Source: Desulfoplanes formicivorans
Lineage (GTDB): Bacteria > Desulfobacterota > Desulfovibrionia > Desulfovibrionales > Desulfomicrobiaceae
Direction: 5' to 3'
Length of the DNA: 64,000 nucleotides
Assembly (NCBI RefSeq): GCF_001748225.1
Contig: NZ_BDFE01000015.1
Coordinates: 1-64,000, forward strand
The notes beneath the pieces were generated by a model. That model worked only from the letters and a program-made list of their open reading frames with translations, had not been told where the DNA came from and ran no database searches. Position numbers and translations under genes: made by a program. The stretch's first letter is position 1. Each line of letters opens with the position of its first letter. This document shows positions 17,425 to 26,420 of this stretch, one piece after another.

Positions 17425-18129
17425 TCAGCTCAGAAACGGTTTGACCACAAAAACGATTCCCAAAAGGAGAATGCCTGCGCCTGCTGCTTTGCGGAACCAT
17501 TGGGCCCCTTGCTGCATGTTCCGACTCTCCACAATGCGCCGGGCCGCTGCTGTGGAACTGCCTGCCAGGGCAATGGGCAGACAATGGCCCAGACCGAAAA
17601 GAACCATGAGCAGGATACCGGTAAGGATCTTTTCCTGCACCGTGACAATGGCCAGGATGGGAGCAATGAACCCGAAAGTGCAGGAGCCGGACAACAGCCC
17701 ATAGGCCAGACCAAGCACCAGAGCCCCGGACAGACCGGCAAGCCCCAGACGGGACGGATTGAAACTGCCCAGGGAACATTTCGTGAGACCGAACATGTCC
17801 AAACCGACCCACACCAGGACCAATCCCACCAGAATATTGAAGTAAGGCCCCACGTCCCCCAGCATCCTGCCAAGAAGGGAACAGATGATGCCAATGGCCG
17901 CAATGGTCAAAAACAGCCCCAGGGTGAAGGCCAGGGCGTATTTGACGGCTTCACGCCCGCAAAGAATCCGGTTCTGCCCACCCACATAGCCCACAATAAG
18001 GGGAATGGAAGCAAGATGACAGGGGCTGAAAAGCACACTGACCATGCCCCAGAGAAAACAGCCAAGCCCGGCCATCCAGGTTTCGGCAAGCATCCAGGTA
18101 TTAATGGTGACAAAAACGTTTTCCAGCAT
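17425..18129 (-). CDS. CcdA/DsbD-like membrane protein (ArsG-like)
   Basis: A 234-residue protein with six predicted membrane helices and the CcdA/DsbD electron-carrier fold. Cys in FSPCHLASIPLIVGY (helix 1) and Cys in LLSGSCTFGFIAPIL (helix 4) are the pair expected to accept electrons from cytoplasmic thioredoxin and pass them across the membrane. The next gene upstream encodes an exported thioredoxin-like protein whose stop lies 3 nt from this start, so they probably form a redox pair. In some ars clusters such proteins are named ArsG; whether it transports anything or only electrons is not known. Confidence 0.82.
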   Translation of the reverse strand: MLENVFVTINTWMLAETWMAGLGCFLWGMVSVLFSPCHLASIPLIVGYVGGQNRILCGREAVKYALAFTLGLFLTIAAIGIICSLLGRMLGDVGPYFNILVGLVLVWVGLDMFGLTKCSLGSFNPSRLGLAGLSGALVLGLAYGLLSGSCTFGFIAPILAIVTVQEKILTGILLMVLFGLGHCLPIALAGSSTAAARRIVESRNMQQGAQWFRKAAGAGILLLGIVFVVKPFLS

Positions 18130-18132
18130 ACC

Positions 18133-18543
18133 CTAGTTGCCCCCCTGATCTGCTAACAATTTGTCCAGGATATGCACAATGTTTTCTTCGGGATAATATC
18201 CTTCATGCCGAAAAACCTCCTTGCCCGTATGATCGTAAAAGATCTGGGTGGGAATGGCCCTGATTTTGTATTTTTGCGGTTCCAGGGGATACTCCCATAC
18301 ATCAATGAACACGATGGCTGCCCGGTCTTTGTACTTCTTTTCCACCTTGTCCAAGATGGGAGCCATCATCTTGCAGGGAATGCAGGAATGGGCGCCCAGA
18401 TCAATCATGGTCACGGTGCCGGGAACAGGGAGAACATCAGGAAACGGCTTGGCGGATGCGGCATCAGCAGCAGCTGCCATGGCCCCCCCGGAGAAAAACA
18501 GGAAAATACTCCATATCAAACACAACCCAACTGCCTTGCGCAT
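18133..18543 (-). CDS. Exported thioredoxin-like protein
   Basis: ATG 18543 is preceded by an aaggag box (about 7 nt), so I reject the longer frame to 18852. The 136-residue product has a signal peptide (MRKAVGLCLIWSIFLFFSGGAMAAA) and a thioredoxin fold with the active site HSCIPCKMM and the cis-proline in RAIPTQIF. It should act in the periplasm, probably receiving electrons from the CcdA-like protein encoded just downstream. Because the ArsC enzyme here is cytoplasmic, this thioredoxin is unlikely to be its direct donor; a role in keeping periplasmic thiols reduced under arsenite stress is an inference. Confidence 0.88.
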   Translation of the reverse strand: MRKAVGLCLIWSIFLFFSGGAMAAAADAASAKPFPDVLPVPGTVTMIDLGAHSCIPCKMMAPILDKVEKKYKDRAAIVFIDVWEYPLEPQKYKIRAIPTQIFYDHTGKEVFRHEGYYPEENIVHILDKLLADQGGN

Positions 18544-19013
18544 AAACGACTCCTTGTGAATAGGTATGGGGAAATAGTGCCGAAACGATACAGTCCGCAC
18601 CAAACGGACAAAACAGGCATGCAGAACAAAACCAAACCGCAAAACGTGACGTGCCCTCCACCACGCCCAAGAGGGCCTCAGTATCACACACAACCTGATC
18701 GGCCTGTTGGCTACCGGGACATCCCAAACCGGGATGCACAACATGCCCTTGCGTTTTGCATAGACTAACTTGGCCAAAAAGCCAAATTTTCCGGCGCAAA
18801 ACCACACACCAAGAACAACAGCCAAAAACCGCCCCTGGTTGGAAAACATCAAGCGTCTTATGAGTCACGTCCCCTTGAGACCGCTTCTCCATCAACACCT
18901 GGCCCAAAGGGAGGATTCGGACAACTAGCCAGGGAGGGTGCATATCGTCAAGAAACAACATGCCCTTCAAAAATGCCGGAGCTGGGCATGAGCCTTATGT
19001 TCCAGGGTCAATG
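18544..19013. other. Intergenic region in ars operon without a clear gene
   Basis: This 470-base spacer has open frames on both strands but none with a ribosome site or a recognisable domain. It splits the arsenic operon in two, so a second promoter for the downstream genes may lie here. I see no convincing promoter. Confidence 0.4.
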
Positions 19014-19280
19014 CTATCGATGAAGCAATCGTCGTCCTTTGTGCACAAGCCACCTCCACACGTCCTTCCAACGTTGAGTGAAAAGGGCGAAAATGCCCCC
19101 CAAAGTGCTTGCAAAACCAACACCCACAGGGCACCCCGGCGTACCGCAAAAGGGACAGACCGTAGTTGAAGAGATCAAACCGGTAAAGGCCAGCCACCAC
19201 TTGAGATAGTGGAGCATCCAGGACAGAACCGGATGATTATCATGGGGAGGATGATGTCCTCCGGATGATGTATGGTTCAT
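19014..19280 (-). CDS. Small cysteine-containing membrane-associated protein
   Basis: An 88-residue product with a His-rich N-terminus (SSGGHHPPHDNH), a hydrophobic segment (LKWWLAFTGLISS), the motif CPFCGTPGCPVGVG (three cysteines, C-x2-C-x4-C), a second hydrophobic stretch and a basic tail (RWKDVWRWLVHKGRRLLHR). The paired cysteines and histidines suggest metal or metalloid binding, but I do not recognise a named family. It lies between the TauE/SafE and thioredoxin genes, same strand. The ribosome site before the start is poor, which lowers confidence. Confidence 0.5.
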   Translation of the reverse strand: MNHTSSGGHHPPHDNHPVLSWMLHYLKWWLAFTGLISSTTVCPFCGTPGCPVGVGFASTLGGIFALFTQRWKDVWRWLVHKGRRLLHR

Positions 19281-19418
19281 AAAATTTTTGGGTTTCTACT
19301 CGACTTGGTTGTACTCTTCTTTCGTCCTCAAATCAAAAAAACGCCACCTGGATGCCAATGAAAACAGCTAGCTGATACCTGTTAGTCAACCCAGAAAATC
19401 AAGAAAATGGACTGTCTT

Positions 19419-20168
19419 CTAAAACAGTTTGAAAATCATTTTCAGGGCCAGAATCATAAGGACCACACCCAAAAATTTCTTGACCGTGCCCGGACGCATC
19501 TTTCTGTGCATAACTCTGGTCCCAAGATAGCCGCCGCCCCATGCGGACAGGCCGGCAAAAGCAAGGATCCTCCAGGAGACCGAGCCCATGGCCGCATAGG
19601 TCACAAAGGCGGAAAAAGAAGAAAAGGGTACGGCAAAGGCGGTTACAGCAGCGATCTTCTTGGGGTTGAATCCCTGCAAAATCATAAGGGGAGAAATGAG
19701 AGCCCCGCCCCCAACACCAAGAAGCCCTGAAAAAAATCCGGCAACAATGCCCACCAGAGTGGGCCCCAGTACGGGACGATCATCCCGGTACTGGTCGGCA
19801 TATTTGGACCCCTTGAAAAAGAGCATCATGATTCCGGAAAAAAGAAGAAACCCGATAAAGGCCATCATGACATAGGATGTGGGAATAACGTGACCCACCC
19901 AGGCTCCCACAGGGGCAAGGATGATGGAGGCAAGGATGATGGGAATCCCCAGTTTGAAATCCAACCGTTTTTCCCGAATATTGGAATAGGTTGCTCCGAT
20001 CATGCTCACGGTGTTCACAAAAAGGCCCGTGGGACGGGCCAACCCAAAAGGGACCCCCAGCCAGGTCAGGGTGGGAATGAGAACCAGGGCCGAGCCCACG
20101 CCCCCCAGGGCGAAAACAAAACTCAGACCAAAAGAAAGACAGATAATAACAACGGTCAAAATATCCAT
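19419..20168 (-). CDS. TauE/SafE family permease
   Basis: A 249-residue protein with about eight membrane helices in two repeats. GVGSALVLIPTLTWLGVP near the N-terminus and FFSGLLGVGGGALISPLMIL in the second half are the typical GxGG motifs of the TauE/SafE (DUF81) sulfite-exporter family. It is in the ars operon after the rhodanese gene, so sulfur oxyanion or thiol-sulfur export linked to arsenic stress is one possibility. The substrate is not determined by sequence. Confidence 0.86.
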   Translation of the reverse strand: MDILTVVIICLSFGLSFVFALGGVGSALVLIPTLTWLGVPFGLARPTGLFVNTVSMIGATYSNIREKRLDFKLGIPIILASIILAPVGAWVGHVIPTSYVMMAFIGFLLFSGIMMLFFKGSKYADQYRDDRPVLGPTLVGIVAGFFSGLLGVGGGALISPLMILQGFNPKKIAAVTAFAVPFSSFSAFVTYAAMGSVSWRILAFAGLSAWGGGYLGTRVMHRKMRPGTVKKFLGVVLMILALKMIFKLF

Positions 20169-20246
20169 ACAAATTTACCCAAGGGTTGGGATTGGTGATC
20201 TTTAGCAGTGTCCTGGTACCGCAGGATCGCTACCAGAATCATGGCA

Positions 20247-20275
20247 TGGACCCGGAGGGCATACATCCGGGTCCA
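20247..20275. terminator. Hairpin between rhodanese and TauE/SafE genes
   Basis: tggacccgga at 20247-20256 pairs perfectly with 20266-20275 around a 9-base loop. No T-run follows on the minus strand, so it may be a processing or stability element inside the operon, or a weak terminator that lowers expression of downstream genes. Confidence 0.4.
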
Positions 20276-20303
20276 ACACAGAAAACATCAGCGAACAGCA
20301 AAC

Positions 20304-20678
20304 CTACATTTTGGACAGGGGACCCGGTTTGAATATTTTGACCAAATCTTCCATGGAAGCGGCCAGCCCCTTGACTTCATCAAACCCATTGGCTCGCAGA
20401 TAGGTGTAGGCTACAGCTCCGCGAAAGACCGAGGTGCAAAAGGTGACGATCAACTTGTCCTTGGGAAGTTCACCCCTGCGAGCCGGCAATTCGTGCAGGG
20501 GAATATGTTTGGCAAAAGGGAAGGTGACATACCCCTGTTCCTTGTCCGTACGGATATCCAAAAACAGAAAATGGTCGTTTCCAAGGGCCTTGCGCACCCC
20601 TTCCACACTTATGGTATGTTCGCCGGATCCCAGAAAATCAAAATCCATCTCTGCTACAACTTCATCAAGTGCCTTCAT
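20304..20678 (-). CDS. Rhodanese-like domain protein
   Basis: A 124-residue single-domain rhodanese. DIRTDKEQGYVTFPFAKHIPL matches the conserved D-x-R and H-I-P strand, and VTFCTSVFRGAVAYTYLRANGFDEV is the active-site loop with the catalytic Cys. Such proteins move sulfane sulfur between donors and acceptors such as thiols or cyanide; related domains can act on arsenate. The gene overlaps the stop of arsR by 4 nt, so its expression follows arsR closely. The start follows an aaggaga-type box. The role in arsenic resistance is inferred from position. Confidence 0.85.
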   Translation of the reverse strand: MKALDEVVAEMDFDFLGSGEHTISVEGVRKALGNDHFLFLDIRTDKEQGYVTFPFAKHIPLHELPARRGELPKDKLIVTFCTSVFRGAVAYTYLRANGFDEVKGLAASMEDLVKIFKPGPLSKM

Positions 20679-21031
20679 TGTTTTCTCCTTTGTTTGCTGA
20701 TTTCATAGCGATCAATGTGCTCCAGCCCCTTGAGCAATTCCTTGGTCTCGGCACTCTCCCCGGCCCAGACGCCGACCTCTTCAAGAATGGTCGCAACATG
20801 GGATTTTGCAGGAAGAAATGCGAGAAAATAGTTCACAAACTGGGCCTCCTTCCGCTTGTCCACCAGCCCCGCCACCTCGAGAATCCTGAGATGTTTGGAA
20901 ATGGTTGGTTGAGCCAGATGAAGAGCCGCATGGATCTCGCAGACACACAGTTCCCGCACCTTAAGCATTTGCAGGATCTTGATCCTGGTCGGATCGGCCA
21001 GAGCCTTCATGATTGTAACGAGCTGCTTCAT
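20675..21031 (-). CDS. arsR: ArsR-family transcriptional repressor
   Basis: About 118 residues when started at ATG 21031, which is 8 nt from the ggag box; an ATG at 21037 lies only 2 nt from it. It is a winged-helix ArsR/SmtB protein: KALADPTRIKILQML (helix 1-2), VRELCVCEIHAAL with the ELCVC metal-binding pair of cysteines as in ArsR, then the recognition helix QPTISKHLRILEVAGLV. It should repress the operon until arsenite binds the cysteines. A palindromic site lies just upstream. Confidence 0.92.
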   Translation of the reverse strand: MKQLVTIMKALADPTRIKILQMLKVRELCVCEIHAALHLAQPTISKHLRILEVAGLVDKRKEAQFVNYFLAFLPAKSHVATILEEVGVWAGESAETKELLKGLEHIDRYEISKQRRKQ

Positions 21032-21043
21032 GTGCATATCTCC

Positions 21044-21085
21044 ATATTACTAAAAGGCAATATACATGAGGACATTCCACGTCAA
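21044..21085 (-). promoter_or_regulatory. ars promoter with candidate ArsR operator
   Basis: Read on the minus strand, TTGACG (21085-21080) is followed after 17 bases by TATTGC (21062-21057), or after 15 bases by TATATT. Overlapping the -10 is the inverted repeat ATATT-N10-AATAT (21044-21063), just upstream of the arsR ribosome site. The arrangement fits autorepression by ArsR. Confidence 0.55.
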
Positions 21086-21272
21086 CCTTTTTGCACCCCG
21101 AGGCTACCTGCAATACCCGACAGACCTCTCGACATACCGTGTATTTCTTATTCAACAGCCAGATAATTCTTCACAAATGAGATCAAAATCTTGCGGCATC
21201 TGCTCCTCATCCCTCCGAAACAGGAAGCAAAAAAGAAAACAAAAGCGGCACGTCGTAACGACAGGGCATCCA

Positions 21273-21307
21273 AAAAGGCGGCCAGGATTACAACCTGACC
21301 GCCTTTT
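21273..21307 (-). terminator. Terminator after asd
   Basis: The arms 21273-21286 and 21294-21307 (aaaaggcggccagg against cctgaccgcctttt) pair with one mismatch around a 7-base loop. On the minus strand the stem is followed by a run of T, and it lies 30 nt after the asd stop. Confidence 0.75.
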
Positions 21308-21337
21308 GATAGCGTTGATACAGAGACACCGGGATAC

Positions 21338-22456
21338 CTATCCCAACCGTTCCAACAATATCCGAAGCATCCTGCGCAAGGGTTCGGCCGCGCCCCACAG
21401 GAGCTGATCGCCCACGGAAAAAACAGAGATGAACCCCGACCCCATATTCAGCTTGCGAATTCTTCCCACAGGCACATTCAGAGTGCCGGTCACCTTGGCC
21501 GGAGTCAGCTCCTGCATGGAACGTTCTTTTTCATTGGGAATGACCCGCACCCAAGCGTTGTGGGCCGCCAGCAGGGATTCAATATCGTTGATCGGAACAT
21601 CCCGCTTCAACTTGATGGTAAAGGCCTGACTGTGACAGCGCATGGCCCCGATGCGCACGCAGAGTCCATCAATGGGCACGGGATTATCCGTGCGTCCTAG
21701 AATCTTGTTGGTTTCCACAAACCCCTTCCATTCCTCCCGGGTCTGTCCGTTTTCCAGAGGCCGGTCGATCCACGGGATAACACTGCCGGCCAGGGGAACA
21801 CCAAAATGATCCGTGGGAAAAGACGGATCGCGCATGGTGGAGATGACCTTGCGATCCAGCTCGGCAATGGCTGCGGCCGGATTATTAAGAATATCCTCGG
21901 ACGAAGTCCCGATGACCCGCATCTGATCCACCAATTCGCGCATGTTCCTGGCCCCGGCACCCGAAGCGGCCTGATAGGTCATGGAGGTCATCCATTCCAC
22001 CAGATCGTTCTCAAAAAGCCCGCCCAGCCCCATGAGCATGAGGGAAACCGTACAATTGCCGCCCACAAAATCCCTGATCCCGGCGTCCAGAGCCTTGTCA
22101 ATAACCTTGCGGTTCACCGGATCAAGAACGATCACGCTGTCATCGGCCATGCGCAGGGTCGAGGCCGCGTCAATCCAGTAGCCTTTCCACCCTATTTTCC
22201 GAAGTTCGGGATGGCACTGCTCCGTGTAGCCCCCGCCCTGACAGGAAACAATAACATCCATGGTCTTCAAAAGATCGTAGTCATACGCATCAGCCAGGGG
22301 AGGAATATCCATACCCACGTCCGGGCCGGCCTGCCCAGCCTGGGAGGTGGTGAAAAACAGGGGTTCAAACCCGGCAAAATCCTTTTCCTCGAGCATCCTG
22401 CCCATGAGTACCGACCCGACCATCCCCCGCCAGCCCACAAATCCGATCCTTAGCAT
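21338..22456 (-). CDS. asd: Aspartate-semialdehyde dehydrogenase
   Basis: A 372-residue enzyme when started at ATG 22456, which follows caggag at a good distance (a GTG at 22465 would add three residues). [21 protein letters not shown] is the NADP-binding start typical of gamma-proteobacterial-type Asd, and [18 protein letters not shown] carries the catalytic cysteine. [14 protein letters not shown] and [16 protein letters not shown] are further family motifs. It converts aspartyl phosphate to the semialdehyde, the branch point for lysine, threonine and methionine; dapL lies in the same region on the same strand. A terminator follows. Confidence 0.95.
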   Translation of the reverse strand: MLRIGFVGWRGMVGSVLMGRMLEEKDFAGFEPLFFTTSQAGQAGPDVGMDIPPLADAYDYDLLKTMDVIVSCQGGGYTEQCHPELRKIGWKGYWIDAASTLRMADDSVIVLDPVNRKVIDKALDAGIRDFVGGNCTVSLMLMGLGGLFENDLVEWMTSMTYQAASGAGARNMRELVDQMRVIGTSSEDILNNPAAAIAELDRKVISTMRDPSFPTDHFGVPLAGSVIPWIDRPLENGQTREEWKGFVETNKILGRTDNPVPIDGLCVRIGAMRCHSQAFTIKLKRDVPINDIESLLAAHNAWVRVIPNEKERSMQELTPAKVTGTLNVPVGRIRKLNMGSGFISVFSVGDQLLWGAAEPLRRMLRILLERLG

Positions 22457-22614
22457 TGTTTCCACTCCTGACTGTCAAAATTCAGATTCAATATCAAAAC
22501 CGTGTCCATGCCTACGTCAGGTAAAACCACCAAGGCAACTGAAAATTTCACTCAAAACCGCTTGTCCGACCTGTTACCAGCCAAGGGCAGAGCACGTGCC
22601 ATACTACCGTGAAC

Positions 22615-23340
22615 TCAGGAGGAAAGGCCTCGAGCAAGCATGGAAAGACCCAGAACCAATACAAGAAACTGCACACTTTTCCGATACCCGGTTTCTCCCA
22701 TTTTCCCCGCAGCAAATACGCCCAGCCCGATACCTGCAAGCAAGGGGAAAAAACCTACCCTGAAAAGGGCAAACACCTGGGGCGTAAGCAGGCCGTTGAA
22801 CCCCTGGGCCGAGGTCACCCCGATGCCCGAAAGCAGAAAGAACAAGGCCAAAACGCTTTTAACCTCGTTTTTGGACCAGGGCTGGATGGCCGTGTATACG
22901 AGAATGGGCGGCCCGTTGGTCCCAAGACTGCCACCCAGACAGCCCGAAATAAACCCCGCTGGCATGGCCCACCACCAGGGTGTTTCACGCTGGGGAAAAC
23001 AAAACAGCAGTCCATAGCCTGTAAAAAGCACAAGAACGATCCCCAGACCTATTTCCAGATATTGGGGCGCAACCACTTTGAGGATCAAAACCCCGCAGGG
23101 GATCCCGGGGAGGGAACATGAAAGCATAAGCAGAACCGGACCAAGGCGGATGTCCCGACGCAGTTTCATGATGAGACTGGAGTTGATGCACAAGGCAAAC
23201 AGCCCGGCAAGGGGAATAATGGTCTTGATGGGAAAGATCAGGGTCAACAGGGGAAGCAGGATCAGGTTGGACCCGAATCCCGACATCCCCTGAATGAATC
23301 CGGCAGAAAAAACCACGCCGCAGAAAAAAAACAATTCCAT
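22615..23340 (-). CDS. TauE/SafE family permease (second copy)
   Basis: A 241-residue membrane protein with about eight helices. FSAGFIQGMSGFGSNLILLPLL near the start and GFISGCLGGSLGTNGPPILVY in the second half are the TauE/SafE motifs. It is clearly diverged from the ars-operon homologue. It lies alone between asd and a thioesterase gene on the same strand, with gaps of about 80-160 nt. Sulfur-compound or organic-acid transport is possible; the substrate is unknown. Confidence 0.82.
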   Translation of the reverse strand: MELFFFCGVVFSAGFIQGMSGFGSNLILLPLLTLIFPIKTIIPLAGLFALCINSSLIMKLRRDIRLGPVLLMLSCSLPGIPCGVLILKVVAPQYLEIGLGIVLVLFTGYGLLFCFPQRETPWWWAMPAGFISGCLGGSLGTNGPPILVYTAIQPWSKNEVKSVLALFFLLSGIGVTSAQGFNGLLTPQVFALFRVGFFPLLAGIGLGVFAAGKMGETGYRKSVQFLVLVLGLSMLARGLSS

Positions 23341-23424
23341 ACTCCCCCTCCGGGGACAACGAGGTCATACGCCAACACCGCACGACACAAACGTGAACCA
23401 ACCTTGCAACAAGGCAGTTGTTGT

Positions 23425-23901
23425 CTAGGGCCTCTCGTCAAGGGCGCGGCACACAGCGTCCTGCACGTGAGGCCAGCTTTTCCGAGCCACCCGGAAGACC
23501 GCGCCAAAACGCATCACCACGCGGCCGTCTTCATCCGTAACCTCGGCGTTTCCCATAAGATCACGACCACGGCGTCCGGTCATCACGGCCCTGGCCGTAA
23601 CAACCCCGCGGGTGACCGGATGCAGAAAGCGGTTGGTAATGGACGTGGTGGCGAACACGGTTCCAGGGGGAAGCAGGCTCTTGGCGGCCATGGCCACGGC
23701 CGTGTCAGCCAGGGAAACAAGAGCGCCCCCATGCATGAAACCCAGCCCCTGGGCAAGAACGCGCACAAAAGGCATGGTCAAAACAGCATGCCCGTTGGAT
23801 GCCGAGATGATCTTCATCCCCAGCAGATCTTCAAAAGGCGCCGTTGCTATCCAGGTATCCAGGGTCACCTCATGGGGGCCGGTGCTGGCATGCTCTGCCA
23901 C
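23425..23901 (-). CDS. PaaI-type hotdog-fold thioesterase
   Basis: I take GTG 23901 (VAEHASTGPHEVTL) as the likely start, directly after the dapL stop; the open frame continues to 24027 inside dapL. The 158-residue product has the hotdog motif GFMHGGALVSLADTAVAMAA with the catalytic Asp/Asn-region of PaaI-like acyl-CoA thioesterases and FLHPVTRGVVTARAVMTGRRGR. It probably hydrolyses a small aromatic or medium-chain acyl-CoA. The gene is immediately behind dapL, suggesting cotranscription, though no shared pathway is evident. Confidence 0.78.
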   Translation of the reverse strand: MAEHASTGPHEVTLDTWIATAPFEDLLGMKIISASNGHAVLTMPFVRVLAQGLGFMHGGALVSLADTAVAMAAKSLLPPGTVFATTSITNRFLHPVTRGVVTARAVMTGRRGRDLMGNAEVTDEDGRVVMRFGAVFRVARKSWPHVQDAVCRALDERP

Positions 23902-23905
23902 GTGA

Positions 23906-25129
23906 TCAGCCCAGGGCTTTCTCAATGCGCTGCATGGCCTTGGCCACGTTCTCGTAACTGTTAAACGCACTGATGCGAATATATCCCTCACCGCACCGGC
24001 CAAATCCCGCACCAGGAGTGCAGACAACCCCGGCCTCGTTCAGGAGCAGATCAAAAAGCTCCCACGATCCCCGGTTCCCGCTGACCCAGATGTACGGGGA
24101 ATTTTTTCCGCCCACGCACGCAAACCCGAGAGCCGTCATTTTTTCAATGACCAGGGCAGCGTTGTGCAGGTAATAGTCCGAAAGGGCGCGGCATTGTTTC
24201 TTGCCTTCCTCACTGTACACGGCCTCGGCAGCCCGCTGGATGGGATAGGACACCCCGTTGAACTTGGTACAATGCCTGCGGTTCCACAGCGAATGCAGGT
24301 CATGCTCCTGACCCTTGTCATCAAAGGCCCGACAGGTGGTGGGTACCACCGTGTATGCGCACCTGGTCCCGGTAAACCCGGCGGTCTTGGAAAAACTTCT
24401 GAACTCGATGGCCACGTCCCTGGCCCCCGGAATCTCGTAAATGGACTGGGGCAGGGAATCATCCCGGATAAAGGCCACATAAGCGGCATCGTACAGGATA
24501 AGAGCCTTGTTCTCCCGGGCATAATCGACCCAGACCTGCAGTTCATTCCGGGTGATGGTCGTTCCGGTAGGATTGTTGGGAAAGCACAGGTAGATCAGAT
24601 CAACCGGGGTTTCAGGAAGAGCCGGCACAAACCCGTTTTCTGCCGTGCAATCCAGGTAGACAATGCCTTCGTACCGGCCGTTCTTGAACGCACCGGTGCG
24701 ACCGGCCATGACATTGGTATCCAGATACACGGGATAAACCGGATCAGGAATGGCCACGGTGATATCCCGGGCAAAGAGTTCCTGGATATTGCCGGTATCG
24801 CATTTGGCGCCGTCGCTGATAAAAATCTCATGGGCGTTGATATCTGCCCCCCGGGCCTGAAAATCCTCCCGGGCAATGGCTTCACGCAGGAAATCATACC
24901 CCTGTTCTGGCCCGTATCCGCGGAAAGTTTCCGGATCGGCCATCTCGTCAACAGCCTGATGCATGGCCTGGATGCAGGCATCAGGCAGGGGCATGGTCAC
25001 GTCGCCGATACCCAGGCGGATGATCTCCTTGTCCGGATGGGCGTTCTGGAATGCGGCCACCCGTTTGGCAATGTCGGAAAAAAGATAGGAAGCCTGCAGT
25101 TTCGTATAATGACTGTTGATGCGAATCAT
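23906..25129 (-). CDS. dapL: LL-diaminopimelate aminotransferase
   Basis: ATG 25129 lies 6 nt after ggag, so I choose [17 protein letters not shown] as the N-terminus (407 residues); the reading frame extends four codons further. It is a class I/II PLP aminotransferase: [39 protein letters not shown], and [19 protein letters not shown] with the PLP-binding lysine. DapL converts tetrahydrodipicolinate to LL-diaminopimelate in one step, skipping the succinylase route, and is typical of Desulfovibrio-like bacteria. Together with asd nearby it serves lysine and peptidoglycan synthesis. Confidence 0.95.
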   Translation of the reverse strand: MIRINSHYTKLQASYLFSDIAKRVAAFQNAHPDKEIIRLGIGDVTMPLPDACIQAMHQAVDEMADPETFRGYGPEQGYDFLREAIAREDFQARGADINAHEIFISDGAKCDTGNIQELFARDITVAIPDPVYPVYLDTNVMAGRTGAFKNGRYEGIVYLDCTAENGFVPALPETPVDLIYLCFPNNPTGTTITRNELQVWVDYARENKALILYDAAYVAFIRDDSLPQSIYEIPGARDVAIEFRSFSKTAGFTGTRCAYTVVPTTCRAFDDKGQEHDLHSLWNRRHCTKFNGVSYPIQRAAEAVYSEEGKKQCRALSDYYLHNAALVIEKMTALGFACVGGKNSPYIWVSGNRGSWELFDLLLNEAGVVCTPGAGFGRCGEGYIRISAFNSYENVAKAMQRIEKALG

Positions 25130-25366
25130 GATATTCTCCATTCTTGGTATTCGTGAAAGACATCCTCAATACCCGGCCTTGACCTGATTGACAATTCCAT
25201 TTGCGGCATCTCCCCCTTCAAGGTTGCCAACGTCGGCAAATAATGAGACGCAATGGTCGATTTGGGGACAAATCCCGAAGCATATGCCAACGGTCACCTT
25301 GTCGTGTCGGCAAGGAGAACCGTTCCAACCATTCTCAACACCCCATCCAACAGGGAGCCAAACCTC

Positions 25367-26116
25367 ATGAAAAAAACCCTATTGACCCTAGTATGTCTTC
25401 TGGCTCTGACCGTTGCCTGCAATCAGGAAAACGAGAAAGCCGCAACCTCCAAGGCATCCCAGACGTTGACCACGCAACAGGACAAGGTCAGCTACAGCAT
25501 TGGCATGGACATCGGAACCACCATCAAACAACAGGGCTTTGACGTTGATCCCGCCCTGGTGGCCCTGGGCATCAACCACGCTTTTACCAACGCCACCACC
25601 CTGCTCACCCCGGAACAGGCCAAGGAAGTGCTTGCCCAGTGGCAGCAGGACATGATGCAGAAACGGGTTGAGGCCATCAAGAAACAGGCCGAGGAAAACG
25701 CCGCTGCGGGCAAGGCCTTTCTTGAAGCCAATGCCAAAAAGGAAGGTGTAGTCACCTTGGACAGCGGCCTTCAGTACAAAATCCTTGAAGAAGGCAACGG
25801 CACCCGTCCTGCCGTGGACGATATCGTCACCGTGCACTACAAGGGCACACTGACCAATGGTACGGAATTCGACAGCACCTATTCCCGCAACCAGCCGGCC
25901 ACCTTCCCTGTCAACGGCGTGATCAAGGGGTGGACCGAGGCCCTGCAGAAGATGAAAACCGGAGGGCACTGGATGCTCTACATCCCGGCCAATCTCGCTT
26001 ATGGTGAACGCCAGGCCGGTCCCATCATCGGCCCCAATTCAACCCTGGTCTTTGATGTGACCCTGCTTTCCATCCAGGACAAGAACCAGGCTGGCGCAGC
26101 ACAAACAACCAAATAA
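25367..26116 (+). CDS. FKBP-type peptidyl-prolyl isomerase lipoprotein
   Basis: ATG 25367 follows cagggag; the open frame to 25253 is ignored. The 249-residue product begins with a lipoprotein signal (MKKTLLTLVCLLALTVAC). An N-terminal FKBP dimerisation domain (about 38-125, YSIGMDIGTTIKQQGFDVDP) and long helix (EEQ/K-rich) lead to a C-terminal FKBP domain with VTVHYKGTLTNGTEFDSTY, FPVNGVIKGWTEALQKMKTG and IPANLAYGER. This is the Mip/FkpA layout: a periplasmic or outer-membrane foldase. A strong terminator follows. Confidence 0.93.
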   Translation: MKKTLLTLVCLLALTVACNQENEKAATSKASQTLTTQQDKVSYSIGMDIGTTIKQQGFDVDPALVALGINHAFTNATTLLTPEQAKEVLAQWQQDMMQKRVEAIKKQAEENAAAGKAFLEANAKKEGVVTLDSGLQYKILEEGNGTRPAVDDIVTVHYKGTLTNGTEFDSTYSRNQPATFPVNGVIKGWTEALQKMKTGGHWMLYIPANLAYGERQAGPIIGPNSTLVFDVTLLSIQDKNQAGAAQTTK

Positions 26117-26120
26117 GGGT

Positions 26121-26160
26121 ACAACCCGGGTGAGGACCTCCCGGGGTTGTTCTTTTTTTT
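26121..26160 (+). terminator. Terminator after FKBP gene
   Basis: acaacccggg (26121-26130) pairs with cccggggttgt (26140-26150) with one bulged base, followed by tctttttttt. It begins 4 nt after the stop codon. Confidence 0.9.
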
Positions 26161-26164
26161 GAAC

Positions 26165-26213
26165 ACAAGACGTCCTGCCAGGGCCATGGCTGCTCTGACA
26201 GGGCGTCTTGCCC
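26165..26213. other. Second hairpin downstream of FKBP terminator
   Basis: The arms caagacgtcctg and cagggcgtcttg pair with one mismatch across a 20-odd-base loop. It has no T-run and an unknown role. Confidence 0.35.
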
Positions 26214-26420
26214 TTAGGTCCGCGCACAGGAATCCTCTCAGCCAGCGACCATTGACAATCCCGGACGTTCCCGTCATGTTCTTCCATGATCATACGTGGC
26301 GACACCAGCTTGTGCTGCATGAAAACCCCTGCAGCAGGGCGGCTCGTTTCCCCTGCGAGGCGTTCCTGCAGAACCTGAATATTTTTTTGTAAACCAGGAA
26401 GATAGCCTTACGGAAAACCC

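Noticed and set aside
18464-18970. 168-codon minus-strand frame in the ars operon spacer
   Set aside because: Overlaps the thioredoxin gene, has no ribosome site and an odd residue composition.
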